In this document: in pieces, positions 47,572-56,605 of the stretch | Numbering within the stretch: the first letter of the stretch is position 1 | Layout: every line of letters begins with the position of its first letter | The notes under the pieces: generated by a model | Databases searched by the model: none | Told to the model about the DNA's origin: nothing | Seen by the model: the letters and a program-made list of their open reading frames with translations, nothing else | Position numbers and translations under genes: made by a program | DNA from: Larkinella humicola | Lineage (GTDB): Bacteria; Bacteroidota; Bacteroidia; Cytophagales; Spirosomataceae | Reading direction: 5' to 3' | Length of the DNA stretch: 64,000 bases | Assembly: GCF_008727875.1 (NCBI RefSeq) | Contig: NZ_VTWS01000002.1 | Span: 744,001 to 808,000 of the forward strand

Positions 47572-48711
47572 ATGTCTTCAGAAAAAACCAGCCGCTTCAC
47601 CGAATTCAGACGGGAACTTCACCGTTTCCCGGAGGTTTCCGGGCAGGAATTTGAAACTCAGCGACGGATTCAGGAATTTGTGAGCCGGTTTAATCCGGTT
47701 AGCCTGATCGAAGTAGGAAAAACCGGGCTGCTGCTGCAATACGGAGCGGATGTTACGGGGCCGGTCACCCTGATCCGGGCGGACATCGACGCTTTACCGA
47801 TTCAGGAAGTCAACGAGTTTGCACACAAATCCGGGATCGAAGGGGTTTCCCACCAGTGCGGCCACGACGGCCACGCGGCCATTCTCGCCCGGCTGGCGGC
47901 TCATCTGGCCGAAAAACCGTCGCTGAAAGGCCGGGTGTATCTGCTTTTTCAACCCGCTGAAGAAACCGGTGAAGGTGCCAAAGCCGTTCTGGACGACCCC
48001 GCCTTTGCCGCGATTCGCCCCGACCGGGTGTTTGCCCTGCACAATCTGCCCGGTTTCAGTTCAGGCACGATTGTCTGCAAACCCGGCCCGTTTACGTCAG
48101 CCGTTCAAAGCCTGATCGTGACGTTTAGGGGCAAAGTGTCGCATTCGGCAGAACCCGAAAATGGCATCAATCCGGCGTATCTGATGGCAGATTTTGTACT
48201 AAAAACCAGGCAGTTGATGCACCCCGACAGCCGATCCGACGACTTTGCACTGGTCACCCCGGTTTACACCACGCTGGGCGAAAAATCGTACGGTATCTCG
48301 GCAGGTTACGGCGAAGTGCATCTGACGCTCCGAACCCGAACCAGCCAGAACATGGAACGGCTGACCAAGCAATTGCTGAGCGTCTTGTCGATCCTCAGCG
48401 TCGGAACCGGTGTTGACATAGAAACCGCCATCACGGAGGTCTTTTTTGCCAGCCAAAACGATGCCGATGCGTTTGACCAGGTCAAAAACAGCGCACTGAA
48501 ATTGGGGTACTCGTTCGTGGAAAAACAGGAACCGTTTAAATGGGGCGAAGATTTCGGTCTTTTCACACAACATTTCCAGGGCGCCATGTTCGGGATCGGC
48601 GCGGGCGAAAACACCCCGGCTCTGCACAACGACGACTACGATTTTAACGATGAGTTGATCGAACCCGCGGCCCGGATGTTTCTGGAATTGATTGACCTTC
48701 AGCACAAATAG
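47572..48711 (+). CDS. M20-family amidohydrolase (IAA-amino acid hydrolase-like)
   Basis: 379 aa. Motifs: ELHRFPEVSGQEFET at the start, LIRADIDALPIQE, HQCGHDGHAAILARLAAHL (metal Cys/His), LLFQPAEETGEGAKAVLDD (metal/catalytic Glu), FALHNLPGFSSGTI and a lid domain. C-terminal GIGAGENTPALHNDDYDFND carries the last His ligand. Such enzymes hydrolyse N-acyl amino acids or peptides. The ATG at 47572 fits the family; upstream frame sequence (from 47473) is not conserved. It is divergent from the VOC gene. Confidence 0.93.
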   Translation: MSSEKTSRFTEFRRELHRFPEVSGQEFETQRRIQEFVSRFNPVSLIEVGKTGLLLQYGADVTGPVTLIRADIDALPIQEVNEFAHKSGIEGVSHQCGHDGHAAILARLAAHLAEKPSLKGRVYLLFQPAEETGEGAKAVLDDPAFAAIRPDRVFALHNLPGFSSGTIVCKPGPFTSAVQSLIVTFRGKVSHSAEPENGINPAYLMADFVLKTRQLMHPDSRSDDFALVTPVYTTLGEKSYGISAGYGEVHLTLRTRTSQNMERLTKQLLSVLSILSVGTGVDIETAITEVFFASQNDADAFDQVKNSALKLGYSFVEKQEPFKWGEDFGLFTQHFQGAMFGIGAGENTPALHNDDYDFNDELIEPAARMFLELIDLQHK

Positions 48712-48809
48712 GTTTACGGTTTTCAGTTTACGGTTTACGGTGGCTAGCGCATTTAGGCTAACGCGTCAGCCACCGTAAACTGAAAACCGTATACCGTATA
48801 CTGTAACCG
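48711..48809. repeat. Family A hairpin, copy 3
   Basis: The left arm (48711-48750) contains GTTTACGG iterations and ends GGTGGCTAGCGC; the right arm begins GCGTCAGCCACCGTAAACTG at 48763. One extra ACCGTAAA unit is present in the left arm, and the right flank is slightly diverged (ACCGTATACCGTATACTG). It begins at the last base of the M20 stop codon. The rest of the gap to 48983 shows nothing recognisable. Confidence 0.85.
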
Positions 48810-48983
48810 AATAATCAATTAAAAAGGCTCTTTCTACCACTTGCTCAATAGTTGTGAGTACCAAACCCATTCGATTCTAACTTATTGTCAGATAACGCTT
48901 TTCAGCCAGCACTGGAAGGCCGGTTTTTCGAAAACCGGGGTTATGGATCACACAACTCACTCCCTCTTAACGCACAATTCATC

Positions 48984-49862
48984 ATGTTCAGGAAAGTCTT
49001 AAAATGGGCCGGCATTGTCATTGGCGCTGTGGTAGCTTTACTTCTGGTTTTTTACGTGGTCGTTTATTTTCAGACCGAGTCACGCGCCAACAAGGTGTAT
49101 GCTGTCAAATTGCAGCCGCTCACCATTCCGAACGACTCGGCTTCTTACGCGCTGGGCAAACACATTGCCGGCATTCGGGGGTGCGCGGAATGCCACGGTG
49201 CCGATTTCAGTGGCAGACCGTTCTTCGACGCAAGCACACCAATCGGTATTTTGTATACGTCTAACCTGACTACCGGAAAAGGCGGCATTTCCTATACGAA
49301 TCAGGACTGGGTTCGCGCCTTGCGGCATGGTTTGGGAAAAGACAACAAAACGTTGTGGTTCATGCCGGCACCGGAAGTCAGTGCTCCGCTGTCGAACCGG
49401 GATATGGGTGCGTTGATTCATTACCTGAAAAGTCAGCCACCCGTCGATAAAATCCACCCGGCCAAAGAAGTGAAACCTTTGGGGCGGTTTTTAGCGTTTA
49501 CCGGCGAGTTGCCGCTTTTTCCGGCTGAAGTCATTGACCACGAAGCCCAACCCGCCGAAAATGTACCGGCTGCTGTGGATGCAGTCTACGGAAAATACCT
49601 GGCCGCTACCTGCTCCGGCTGCCACGGTGCTAGTTTCAAAGGGGGGCCTGGCCACGGTCCCGGCGAACCGCACATTGCGGACCTGACCCAAACAGGCAAA
49701 GTCGGAAAATGGACGTCGGAAAATTTTGTTACTGCCATCCGGACAGGTAAAACCCCCGATGGGCGCGTGATCAACGATTTTATGCCCTGGAAGTATTTCG
49801 CCACCGTGTACACCGACGACGAACTGAAAGCCATTTATTTATACCTGCACGACTTGAAGTAA
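48984..49862 (+). CDS. Membrane-anchored di-haem cytochrome c
   Basis: 292 aa. N-terminal membrane anchor (VLKWAGIVIGAVVALLLVFY), then two class I cytochrome c domains, each with a CxxCH haem site: IRGCAECHGADF (~70) and AATCSGCHGASFKGGPGHGP (~215). Axial Met candidates are in KTLWFMPAPEV and INDFMPWKYF. It faces the periplasm and should carry electrons, but its partner is not identified. The ATG at 48984 is preferred over the long frame from 48885. Confidence 0.92.
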   Translation: MFRKVLKWAGIVIGAVVALLLVFYVVVYFQTESRANKVYAVKLQPLTIPNDSASYALGKHIAGIRGCAECHGADFSGRPFFDASTPIGILYTSNLTTGKGGISYTNQDWVRALRHGLGKDNKTLWFMPAPEVSAPLSNRDMGALIHYLKSQPPVDKIHPAKEVKPLGRFLAFTGELPLFPAEVIDHEAQPAENVPAAVDAVYGKYLAATCSGCHGASFKGGPGHGPGEPHIADLTQTGKVGKWTSENFVTAIRTGKTPDGRVINDFMPWKYFATVYTDDELKAIYLYLHDLK

Positions 49863-49924
49863 CGGTAGAAAACCACTGGGGTTTTGTTACTTTCGCTGAC
49901 CCTTACTCGTAAAACCTAAACCGC

Positions 49925-50461
49925 ATGGCCCTCGAAGAACTACTCCAGTCGGTCGGAACCGCCCGAAACCGCTACATTCATTGCGTGCAGCAACTGACGG
50001 AAGAGCAGGCGCATTGGAAACCCGATCCGGAAACGTGGAGCGCCGTAGAAAATACCGAGCATCTGTATTGGGCCGAACACGGCGGCATCTGGGGCATGTG
50101 GAAGATTTTGCAGGCCAAACGAGACGGAAAACCGCCCGTTTACGCAGGGGAACTCATCCACCGGGGACTGTCGATTGAAGAAATCATCGCGCGAACCTGG
50201 CAGCCGAAGGAGAAAGTGCCGCCCATTGCTGCGCCCCGCATGGGTGGTTCCGTGGCTTTCTGGCTGGCGGCTCTGGAAAGTCTGCAACAGCCCTTGACGC
50301 AGCTGAGTCAGGAGTTGGCCGACGAAGATTTTGAAGCGATTATTCACCCGCACCCGATTTCGGGACCGCTGGATATCGGACAGCGGTTTGAATTTCTGCG
50401 GTTTCATATCGACCGCCATCGGAACCAGGTGACGAATTTGCAGACGATGCTGGCGGTTTAG
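49925..50461 (+). CDS. DinB-superfamily protein
   Basis: 178 aa, four-helix DinB fold. LTEEQAHWKPDPETWSAVEN and TEHLYWAEHG give the first metal histidine; RFHIDRHRNQVTNLQTML holds the C-terminal HxxxH pair. This is the usual three-His arrangement. Function is often thiol transfer, otherwise unknown. It follows the cytochrome gene by 62 bp and may be a separate unit. Confidence 0.88.
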   Translation: MALEELLQSVGTARNRYIHCVQQLTEEQAHWKPDPETWSAVENTEHLYWAEHGGIWGMWKILQAKRDGKPPVYAGELIHRGLSIEEIIARTWQPKEKVPPIAAPRMGGSVAFWLAALESLQQPLTQLSQELADEDFEAIIHPHPISGPLDIGQRFEFLRFHIDRHRNQVTNLQTMLAV

Positions 50462-50595
50462 TGAACTCCTGAAAAAAGGGGTTTTGAGCGGGTTGGCCAT
50501 CCGGATGAATGACTTTCGGAAATAGATTTTGAGCCCTTTGCAGGGAAATAGACCGCTTCGCCGTATTTTAGCGGCCAAACTGCTAAACCCCGCTC

Positions 50596-51315
50596 ATGAA
50601 CTTCCAGATTTTCGCCGACTACGAAACGCTTTCCCGTCATACTGCCCAACACATTGCCGACTTACTGAACCGCAAACCCGATGCCCTGATTTGTGCCGCT
50701 TCCGGCGACACGCCCGTGGGCACCTACCGGGCGCTGGTTCAACTGGTCAAAGAAGGAAAAACCAGCGTCGACCGCTGCACGTTTGTAGGTCTGGATGAAT
50801 GGGTCGGTTTAGGACCGGAAAGTGAAGGAAGTTGCGCGAATTACCTCCAGCGCGAACTCTTCGGACCCCTCAACATTCCGTCCGATCAATACCGCCTGTT
50901 CGATGCCAAAGCCGATGATCTGGAAGCTGAATGTGCGTCGATGACGCAGTTTGTGGATGACCGGGGCGGTTTTGACCTCATTCTGGTGGGCGTCGGTCTG
51001 AACGGCCACATTGCCTTGAACGAACCCGGAACACCCTTTACCCTCAAAGCCCACGTTTCCGAACTGGCCGAAACGACCATCACCGTCGGGCAAAAATATT
51101 TCACGACGCCAACACCCCTGACGCTGGGCGTCACGACCGGCCTGCAGCAATTGATGGACGCCCGGGAAGCCATTCTGATTGCCAGCGGCAGCAAAAAAGC
51201 CCCGGTGATCAAAACCGCCCTGGAAGGCCCGGTGACGGAAGAGTTTCCAGCCAGCATCATGCAAACGCATCCGAAGGGGTATGTTTGGGTGGATCGGGAC
51301 GCGGCTGGGGAGTAA
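50596..51315 (+). CDS. Glucosamine-6-phosphate deaminase/6-phosphogluconolactonase family protein
   Basis: 239 aa. Conserved blocks: CAASGDTPVGTYRALVQLVK (phosphate loop), FVGLDEWVGL, LILVGVGLNGHIALNEPGTP with the GxGxxGHIAxNEP signature of NagB, and PLTLGVTTGLQQLMDAREAI. The NGHIALNEPG string favours the sugar-phosphate isomerase/deaminase branch over lactonase, but several paralogues differ in role, so no gene symbol is assigned. Confidence 0.87.
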   Translation: MNFQIFADYETLSRHTAQHIADLLNRKPDALICAASGDTPVGTYRALVQLVKEGKTSVDRCTFVGLDEWVGLGPESEGSCANYLQRELFGPLNIPSDQYRLFDAKADDLEAECASMTQFVDDRGGFDLILVGVGLNGHIALNEPGTPFTLKAHVSELAETTITVGQKYFTTPTPLTLGVTTGLQQLMDAREAILIASGSKKAPVIKTALEGPVTEEFPASIMQTHPKGYVWVDRDAAGE

Positions 51316-51340
51316 TAAACCGTCTTTCTCTCAGAACATA

Positions 51341-51377
51341 GTGGTTGTTAGTAGTGCTTTACACTACTAACAACCAC
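51341..51377. terminator. Perfect 16-bp hairpin between convergent genes
   Basis: GTGGTTGTTAGTAGTG (51341-51356) and CACTACTAACAACCAC (51362-51377) pair perfectly around a 5-nt loop. It lies between the ends at 51315 and 51386. No T-run follows, so it may work as a hairpin barrier instead of a canonical terminator. Confidence 0.6.
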
Positions 51378-51385
51378 CCAACCCA

Positions 51386-52567
51386 TTACAAATTCTCCTC
51401 AATCAGTTTCGCCACGTTTTCCCGCTTGAACTCGCCGGAATAGAGCACTTTTCCGGTTTTATCAAGCAATACAACCATCGGAAACATACCGACCCCGTAG
51501 TGTTTCGCCACGTCCTGCGCATCGTATAGCAGCGGGTACTCCGGCTGGATTTTCTGTTTAAAAACCGCAATAATCTTCTTCGAATCATGCGGATTGATGC
51601 CCAAAAGTTCGAAACCGTTGGCTTTGTAGTGGTTATAAAGGGCATTTAAGTCGGGGACAGACGCCACACAGTAGCCGCAATTCCGAATCCAGAATTCCAG
51701 CAAAACGACCTTCCCTTTCAACTGACTCAGCGTAAGTTCGGTCGTGCGGTCAAAAACCGGCAAGGTCCAATCCGGGGCGGTTTGGCCGCGTGGAATGATT
51801 TGCAGCTTTTCATCTTCCGGGTTCACCAGCTTGTACTCATTCCGGTAACTGGAAAAATACCAGGACGAATCAACCGGCGAAGCTGTCGCATCGAGGTATT
51901 GAAAGCGGGTTTTTGTAAAATCTTGGTTGCGGTTGTTGGACTGTATCACTTCAACGGGCAAATGCGTCGCCTTATCGATCAGCAAACGGTATCGGATCGA
52001 TCGGTCTGCCGTAATGGGACGGTAAGCGCCCAGATAATCGATCACTTTCTGTTTCAGGGTGAAGGTCACTGCATAAAAAGGCTTCGCGTCCACCGCGGTA
52101 TCCAGCACGGTTTTAGGAACCGACGCATCCGTGAGAAGTATTGGCAACGCATTTCGATACGTGACCGGCGAATCGTAGAAGAACGAAAGCGACTCAAAAT
52201 TCCGGCGGGCCGGTTGGCCGGTAACCCGCAACGTCTTGCTTTTTCGGTCACATTCAAACTTTTCGGTACCATTAAAAACCGCCAGTATATCCGCGTTGCT
52301 GAACTGGTAGCGAAAGTCCAAAACCGGGTTTACACTGCTAAAATCCAGAAAGCACGCTCCGCTCATCTCGTTGTGGATGCCTTCCGAAACATAATTCAGC
52401 TCCCGGTGATAGCGGTAATGGAGCCCTTCGAGGCTGTTCAGTTTTTGCGAAGTTTTACGAAGTACATCCTCCGCCGAAACGGTTCCAGACTGCGCAAAAC
52501 CGGGCGTTTGGGTTGTAATTACCAGAAAAAAGGGCATAAGAATGCCACTGAAAATCAATGATTTCAT
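51386..52567 (-). CDS. TlpA-family thioredoxin-like protein with N-terminal lipoprotein-like domain
   Basis: 393 aa with a signal peptide (SLIFSGILMPFFLVITTQTP). Residues ~30-240 form a domain resembling DUF2092/LolA-type (RFQYLDATASPVDSSWYF). The C-terminal ~150 residues are thioredoxin-like: APDWTLPVFDRTTELTLSQL, then VLLEFWIRNCGYCVASVPDL with the CGYC redox pair, and the cis-Pro region YGVGMFPMVVLLDKTG. It would act in periplasmic thiol chemistry. It lies downstream of BlaI-M56 on the same strand, 53 bp away. Confidence 0.88.
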   Translation of the reverse strand: MKSLIFSGILMPFFLVITTQTPGFAQSGTVSAEDVLRKTSQKLNSLEGLHYRYHRELNYVSEGIHNEMSGACFLDFSSVNPVLDFRYQFSNADILAVFNGTEKFECDRKSKTLRVTGQPARRNFESLSFFYDSPVTYRNALPILLTDASVPKTVLDTAVDAKPFYAVTFTLKQKVIDYLGAYRPITADRSIRYRLLIDKATHLPVEVIQSNNRNQDFTKTRFQYLDATASPVDSSWYFSSYRNEYKLVNPEDEKLQIIPRGQTAPDWTLPVFDRTTELTLSQLKGKVVLLEFWIRNCGYCVASVPDLNALYNHYKANGFELLGINPHDSKKIIAVFKQKIQPEYPLLYDAQDVAKHYGVGMFPMVVLLDKTGKVLYSGEFKRENVAKLIEENL

Positions 52568-52619
52568 CGCAGTAGGGAGGAAGGAAGATTATGGAGAAAT
52601 TTAGACGTGTTGGAAAAGG

Positions 52620-53789
52620 TTACTTCAAGCTAGCCAGCGGTTTTTTGGAGAAGTTGTTTGCGGAAAAATGGGGAGAAGCCAGCGCCAGAATTTTTATCTG
52701 TTCAATCTGATCGTCCTTTATTTTCACGTAGACGTCCATGCCTCGGCCTTCGCTATTTTTCGAAAAAAGAATCAGTTCAGTTGGCGGTTCCGACCCGGCT
52801 TTTCGGTGTTTAAGCTGGATGTTACGGATCAGATTCAGCGTTCCATTGGGCGTATCAATTACCGCAAATGCGTTTTTCGGATCGATTGAAAAGTTTCCGG
52901 CATCCGTTGTTATTCCTCGCTCCCGGTTCACTGATGCTCCCGGAATTTTTGGCAGACTCAGCGTGACCAAAATCATCAACAAAAGGCTATAACTGGCCAT
53001 CAATCGCCGTGATGACGGTTTACGGTTCATCATCCCGATGCGCTTTTTGATGGTCAGTTCGGTGAAATTAGTGGCTAGAGTCGCCCGCAAACCGCCGATG
53101 CGTACCAGCATATATTGATAGTTTCTAGCGTCAAAACCGGTTTGCAGCATTTGCCGATCGACGCTGAATTCCAGATTTTCTTTGACGGCCCGTTTTAGCA
53201 ACCAGCTTACGGGATTAAACCAGAAAAATATTGTACTCAATTCCGCCAGCAGGACATCCAACGTGTGCCATTCCCGAACGTGAACCCGCTCGTGTTGCAG
53301 AATCGGCGCGAGTTCTTCTTCCGAATGTCGGGACGGATTCAGGTAGATCGTTTGCCCGAACGAAAACGGATTGAAATTTTCATGAACCGCCCGAAAACGG
53401 AACCCCTTGTACGTTGTCGGCTGCGCACTCCGGTGAATGCGGTGGAGCGATAGCAACTGCACTGCCAGCCGGACTGCCATCACGCCAACACCGGACCAGA
53501 ACACAACCACCAGCCACGTCCACTGACTCCCGTCAGCGGTTTGTTGCGGAATGGTTTCCAGCACCGTCCAACTTACCATCCGTTGAATCGAACTAACCAA
53601 CACCGGCTTGCTGCTGCTTAAATCCGGAAAGTCGATAACAGGATAAATGACGGAAAAAACCATCCCGAACAGCAGAGACAGACGATTCAGACCATAAAAA
53701 GTCAGCCGACGAAGGACCAGATAATATGCCAGAAAGAACAGCAGTAAAGCCGTGTTGGCCTGAAGCAGGTATATCAAAACCAGGGGCAT
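52620..53789 (-). CDS. M56-family membrane metallopeptidase (BlaR1-like, no beta-lactam sensor)
   Basis: 389 aa from the ATG at 53789, one base after the BlaI stop. The first ~280 residues carry membrane segments and the protease site LQHERVHVREWHTLDVLLAE (HExxH-like HERVH). There is no C-terminal penicillin-binding-type sensor domain; the C-terminal ~100 residues are a small soluble region of unknown use. A longer start (53813) overlaps BlaI. Together with BlaI it should form a protease-antirepressor pair. Confidence 0.9.
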   Translation of the reverse strand: MPLVLIYLLQANTALLLFFLAYYLVLRRLTFYGLNRLSLLFGMVFSVIYPVIDFPDLSSSKPVLVSSIQRMVSWTVLETIPQQTADGSQWTWLVVVFWSGVGVMAVRLAVQLLSLHRIHRSAQPTTYKGFRFRAVHENFNPFSFGQTIYLNPSRHSEEELAPILQHERVHVREWHTLDVLLAELSTIFFWFNPVSWLLKRAVKENLEFSVDRQMLQTGFDARNYQYMLVRIGGLRATLATNFTELTIKKRIGMMNRKPSSRRLMASYSLLLMILVTLSLPKIPGASVNRERGITTDAGNFSIDPKNAFAVIDTPNGTLNLIRNIQLKHRKAGSEPPTELILFSKNSEGRGMDVYVKIKDDQIEQIKILALASPHFSANNFSKKPLASLK

Positions 53790-53790
53790 A

Positions 53791-54156
53791 TCAATCGGGT
53801 TTGCGTTTTTCAATCATATCGATAATCTCCTTCAGCTCATCGGCACTGATTTTCTGGTCTTCGGCAAAAAACGCCACCAGCTCTTTGAAGGAATTCCTGA
53901 AATAATCACTCACAAAACCGCTCATGAAACGTTTCTTATACTCCTCTTCGCTAATCAGCGGCTCGTAGCGATACGTATTGCCCCATTTTTTACTCTCCAG
54001 AAACCCTTTCCGCTCCAGATTCCGAATCGTGGACGCCAGGGTCGTGTAGGGCGGGCGGGGTTCCGGCAGTTGATCCAGAAAATCTTTGACAAAACCGCCC
54101 TGGCTTTTCCAGATCACCAGCATGGCTTCTTCTTCCTGTACGGTCAGCTTATTCAC
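53791..54156 (-). CDS. BlaI/MecI/CopY-type repressor
   Basis: 121 aa winged helix. The HTH is visible in LTVQEEEAMLVIWKSQGGFV, DFLDQLPEPRPPYTTLASTI, and RNLERKGFLESKKWGNTYRY, which includes the usual BlaI T-T-L-A/V recognition block. The C-terminal ~45 residues form the dimerisation part that the partner protease cleaves. First gene of the BlaI-M56-TlpA unit, so probably self-repressing. Confidence 0.93.
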   Translation of the reverse strand: MNKLTVQEEEAMLVIWKSQGGFVKDFLDQLPEPRPPYTTLASTIRNLERKGFLESKKWGNTYRYEPLISEEEYKKRFMSGFVSDYFRNSFKELVAFFAEDQKISADELKEIIDMIEKRKPD

Positions 54157-54271
54157 TTCTACGATTTTTTCGTAAATCTACGAATATTTCGTAATTACGT
54201 GCAAGTGAATTTGAAAAATAAAAATAGCCCCGGTTCATTGGTTTAAATCAAATGACCGCCGAAGTAAATTT

Positions 54272-54428
54272 TTATCAGCCCACTGCTTTAGCTGTGGGTA
54301 AAGCGAAGAGTAACCCCCTGCTAACCGAACCGTTTTAACGGTTTGCCGGACGATGAAACCGTTAAAACGGTTCCGGAATGATTCGATTTCATGACAATTT
54401 ACCCACAGCTAAAGCAGTGGGCTGATAA
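54272..54428. repeat. Family B nested palindrome (REPIN/MITE-like), 157 bp
   Basis: Outer arms 54272-54302 and 54398-54428 are perfect 31-bp inverted repeats, core CCCACTGCTTTAGCTGTGGG. Inside, GAACCGTTTTAACGGTTT (54327-54344) and AAACCGTTAAAACGGTTC (54356-54373) are a second perfect 18-bp pair; each half is itself nearly palindromic. The same AACCGTT-AACGGTT motif flanks the 3' end of the Y1 transposase gene at 60804-61090. No ORF is inside. It fills most of the gap between BlaI (starts 54156) and the Ig-like gene (ends 54454). Confidence 0.9.
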
Positions 54429-54453
54429 GCCAAATATGAATCCGGCTGTTTTA

Positions 54454-56382
54454 TTAATTCCGCTCCACGGTTACCCGGGCGCTTCCCGCTGGAATTCCTG
54501 CCCCGCAGGAGCTTTTTAAGGACGTAATGGTATACTCTGTCGAAGCCGTGGGGGCCACCGTCAGCACATACGGATTGAGGAAGGTGCCGTTCACCTGGGT
54601 GCCGTCGGAGAGTACAAAGGACCAGGGTGGCAATCCATTTTTGAAAGCTACCCGCACTTTGGAAGTCTGGCCGGGCCGGATGGTTCCCTCGCCCGCTACG
54701 ATGGCCTGACTGACATTGGGTGCCAGGATTTTAACCGTCGTTTCGGAACCCGCCACCGCCGGGCTGGTCGACGCCACCCGCAGCCGAACGGTGTTGAGCG
54801 TGTCTTTCAGATAAGCCGGACTGATGGCTGCTTTCAAAACTCCGTCTTTGTAGGTGGTCGCCAGATTGACAAACCGCCCGCTGGTGTCGGCCACCTGCAC
54901 AATGTACTTGTTGTTGGCATAAAACCGCCCCGCCGTCGTAAACGGAACCGTAATTTCGGCACCGTGGCAAATCGTCCGGGCCGACAGATTGCCGGTAGTG
55001 ATGGTGGAGGGTGGAATGTTGACTTTCACAAACGCCCGCCCGCTGTACTCGCCTACCCCGCAGGCACCACCCGCCGAGGTAATGGCGTAAGGTGTCGGAT
55101 TGTTCGGCGTCACGCGGATGGTGTGCGGACTTTTGGCAATGTTGTTTTCGTAGGTGCCATCCGTCAACAGAACGAACCACGGCCCACCTCCGCCAAAATC
55201 CACGGTCAGTTCGGCGGTTTTCCCTTCTTCGATCTTCACGGTATCGTTCCGCAAAACCGCCACGGCCTGAGCCGCCACAATCAGATTTTCGGCGTTACTG
55301 CTGATGGCAGGTTGTGTTGCCACCACTCGGATTTTATAAGCTCCCCTGGGCGAAATCCCGTAGGGCAACCGCGCCATCAGCGGACTGGCCGTGCCGGAAG
55401 CCGAAATGGTAGTCCAGTTGTTGGTGGAATCGGCGAGTTGGGCCACAAAACCGTTCCCGGTCTGGTATTTCCCGGTGGCCGTAAAAGCGACCTGAAAAGG
55501 CGTTCCCGTACAAATCCGAAAACCGCCATTCGGGGCTTTAATGGCAATCTCCGGGTTCGGATTTTCGTTCACATTGATAATGATTTCTCCCGAGACCGTT
55601 CCGCTTCCGCAGGGGCCACTGACGTTTACCACTTTGTAAATCGTTGGTTTATCGGGTGTTACCGTCACTTCGTAAGGTGTCGTGGTGGTATTTTGCACTT
55701 TGGTTCCGTCCGAGAGCATAAACGACCACGGCCCATGGCCGCTCAGGGCGATGCGGAACGTAGCGGGTTGACCCGGCAAAACCGTTACGGCATTGCTTCC
55801 GTCGGCCAATTCGATGCGCGCACCCGGCGCGGGCAACACCCGAAGTGCCTGCACCGTGCCATTAACGACTGGATTGGTGGAAGCGACCCGCAAACTGTAG
55901 CGACTTCCGGCTGCGGTCGTGACCGGAATCACGCCCGCCAGCGTTCCGTTGCCAAACGGCCCGGCTTTGGCGGGTTCGCTCAGGTTGGTCACTTTTCCGG
56001 TTGCATCGACCAGTTGGAGAACAAATTGATTATCCGGCGAAAACCGCCCACCCGACGAGGTATACGGCACCGAAACCGGCGATCCGGCACAAACCGCCAG
56101 GCCGTTCAGGTCACCCGTTATCACTTCCGGCAGCGCCACTTTGTGGCTGTCGGCCTGGGCACGCATAGCCGCCGAGTCGATGCGCATGGTGGTATCGCGC
56201 TGAAAAATGGCTTTATACAGACTGTCTTTCAGGTATTTTTCAATCAGCGTGTCCTTCCGGATTTCAATCAGGGTATCGGCAACAGCCTGGGATTGGCGAG
56301 TTCGTTGTTCCACTCCCGACGCGCCAAGGGTCAAGATCCCAACGACTCCCAAAACGATACTCAACAACGTAAATTTATTCAT
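54454..56382 (-). CDS. Secreted repetitive Ig-like surface protein
   Basis: 642 aa. Signal-like N-terminus (KFTLLSIVLGVVGILTLGAS). Residues ~25-90 are a charged helical stretch. From ~90 there are three units of ~190 aa that combine a G-x-F-x-x-x-N-x-F/Y-V-x-Q-L/V-A-D module (e.g. GNGFVAQLADSTNNWTTIS) with a beta module ending SxKxxxGP.W/FVLLTDGT-type strands; VRVAFKNGLPPWSFVLSDGT ends the series. The last residues have no T9SS-type A motif I can call. Role probably adhesion or matrix. The start at 56382 is favoured. Confidence 0.78.
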   Translation of the reverse strand: MNKFTLLSIVLGVVGILTLGASGVEQRTRQSQAVADTLIEIRKDTLIEKYLKDSLYKAIFQRDTTMRIDSAAMRAQADSHKVALPEVITGDLNGLAVCAGSPVSVPYTSSGGRFSPDNQFVLQLVDATGKVTNLSEPAKAGPFGNGTLAGVIPVTTAAGSRYSLRVASTNPVVNGTVQALRVLPAPGARIELADGSNAVTVLPGQPATFRIALSGHGPWSFMLSDGTKVQNTTTTPYEVTVTPDKPTIYKVVNVSGPCGSGTVSGEIIINVNENPNPEIAIKAPNGGFRICTGTPFQVAFTATGKYQTGNGFVAQLADSTNNWTTISASGTASPLMARLPYGISPRGAYKIRVVATQPAISSNAENLIVAAQAVAVLRNDTVKIEEGKTAELTVDFGGGGPWFVLLTDGTYENNIAKSPHTIRVTPNNPTPYAITSAGGACGVGEYSGRAFVKVNIPPSTITTGNLSARTICHGAEITVPFTTAGRFYANNKYIVQVADTSGRFVNLATTYKDGVLKAAISPAYLKDTLNTVRLRVASTSPAVAGSETTVKILAPNVSQAIVAGEGTIRPGQTSKVRVAFKNGLPPWSFVLSDGTQVNGTFLNPYVLTVAPTASTEYTITSLKSSCGAGIPAGSARVTVERN

Positions 56383-56428
56383 GCATGTGTGGTTCAACTT
56401 CAAAACTTGGTGTTCTTTCCGATTGGGT

Positions 56429-56557
56429 TGACGAACTTTGCATTTTACCCTTAAATCTCCTGAAAGAGACTTGGACGCAAAACCTCCGGGTCCGGAAGTC
56501 CCCTTCAGGGGATTTAGGGGTAAAACGATAACCGTTTTCGAAATGCAAAGTTCGCTA
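56429..56557. repeat. Family C palindrome, copy 3, with extended flank complementarity
   Basis: Right arm 56496-56525 (AAGTCCCCTTCAGGGG then ATTTAGGGGTAAAA) pairs imperfectly with 56442-56472. The complementarity continues outward: GACGAACTTTGCATTTT on the left with CGAAATGCAAAGTTCG on the right. The left arm has mutated more than the right one. It lies upstream of both divergent genes (starts 56382 and 56606). Confidence 0.7.
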
Positions 56558-56605
56558 ACTATAACGGAAAGTTTGCAGACCCTGGTACAAAGTTAACACG
56601 CTCGC

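Noticed and set aside
52620-54156. BlaR1/MecR1 beta-lactam resistance sensor
   Set aside because: The M56 protein has no penicillin-binding sensor domain and no beta-lactamase gene is nearby.
54964-56454. 496-codon open frame antisense to the Ig-like repeat gene
   Set aside because: The sense frame has a signal peptide and repeat domains; the antisense frame is Arg/Gly-rich without pattern.
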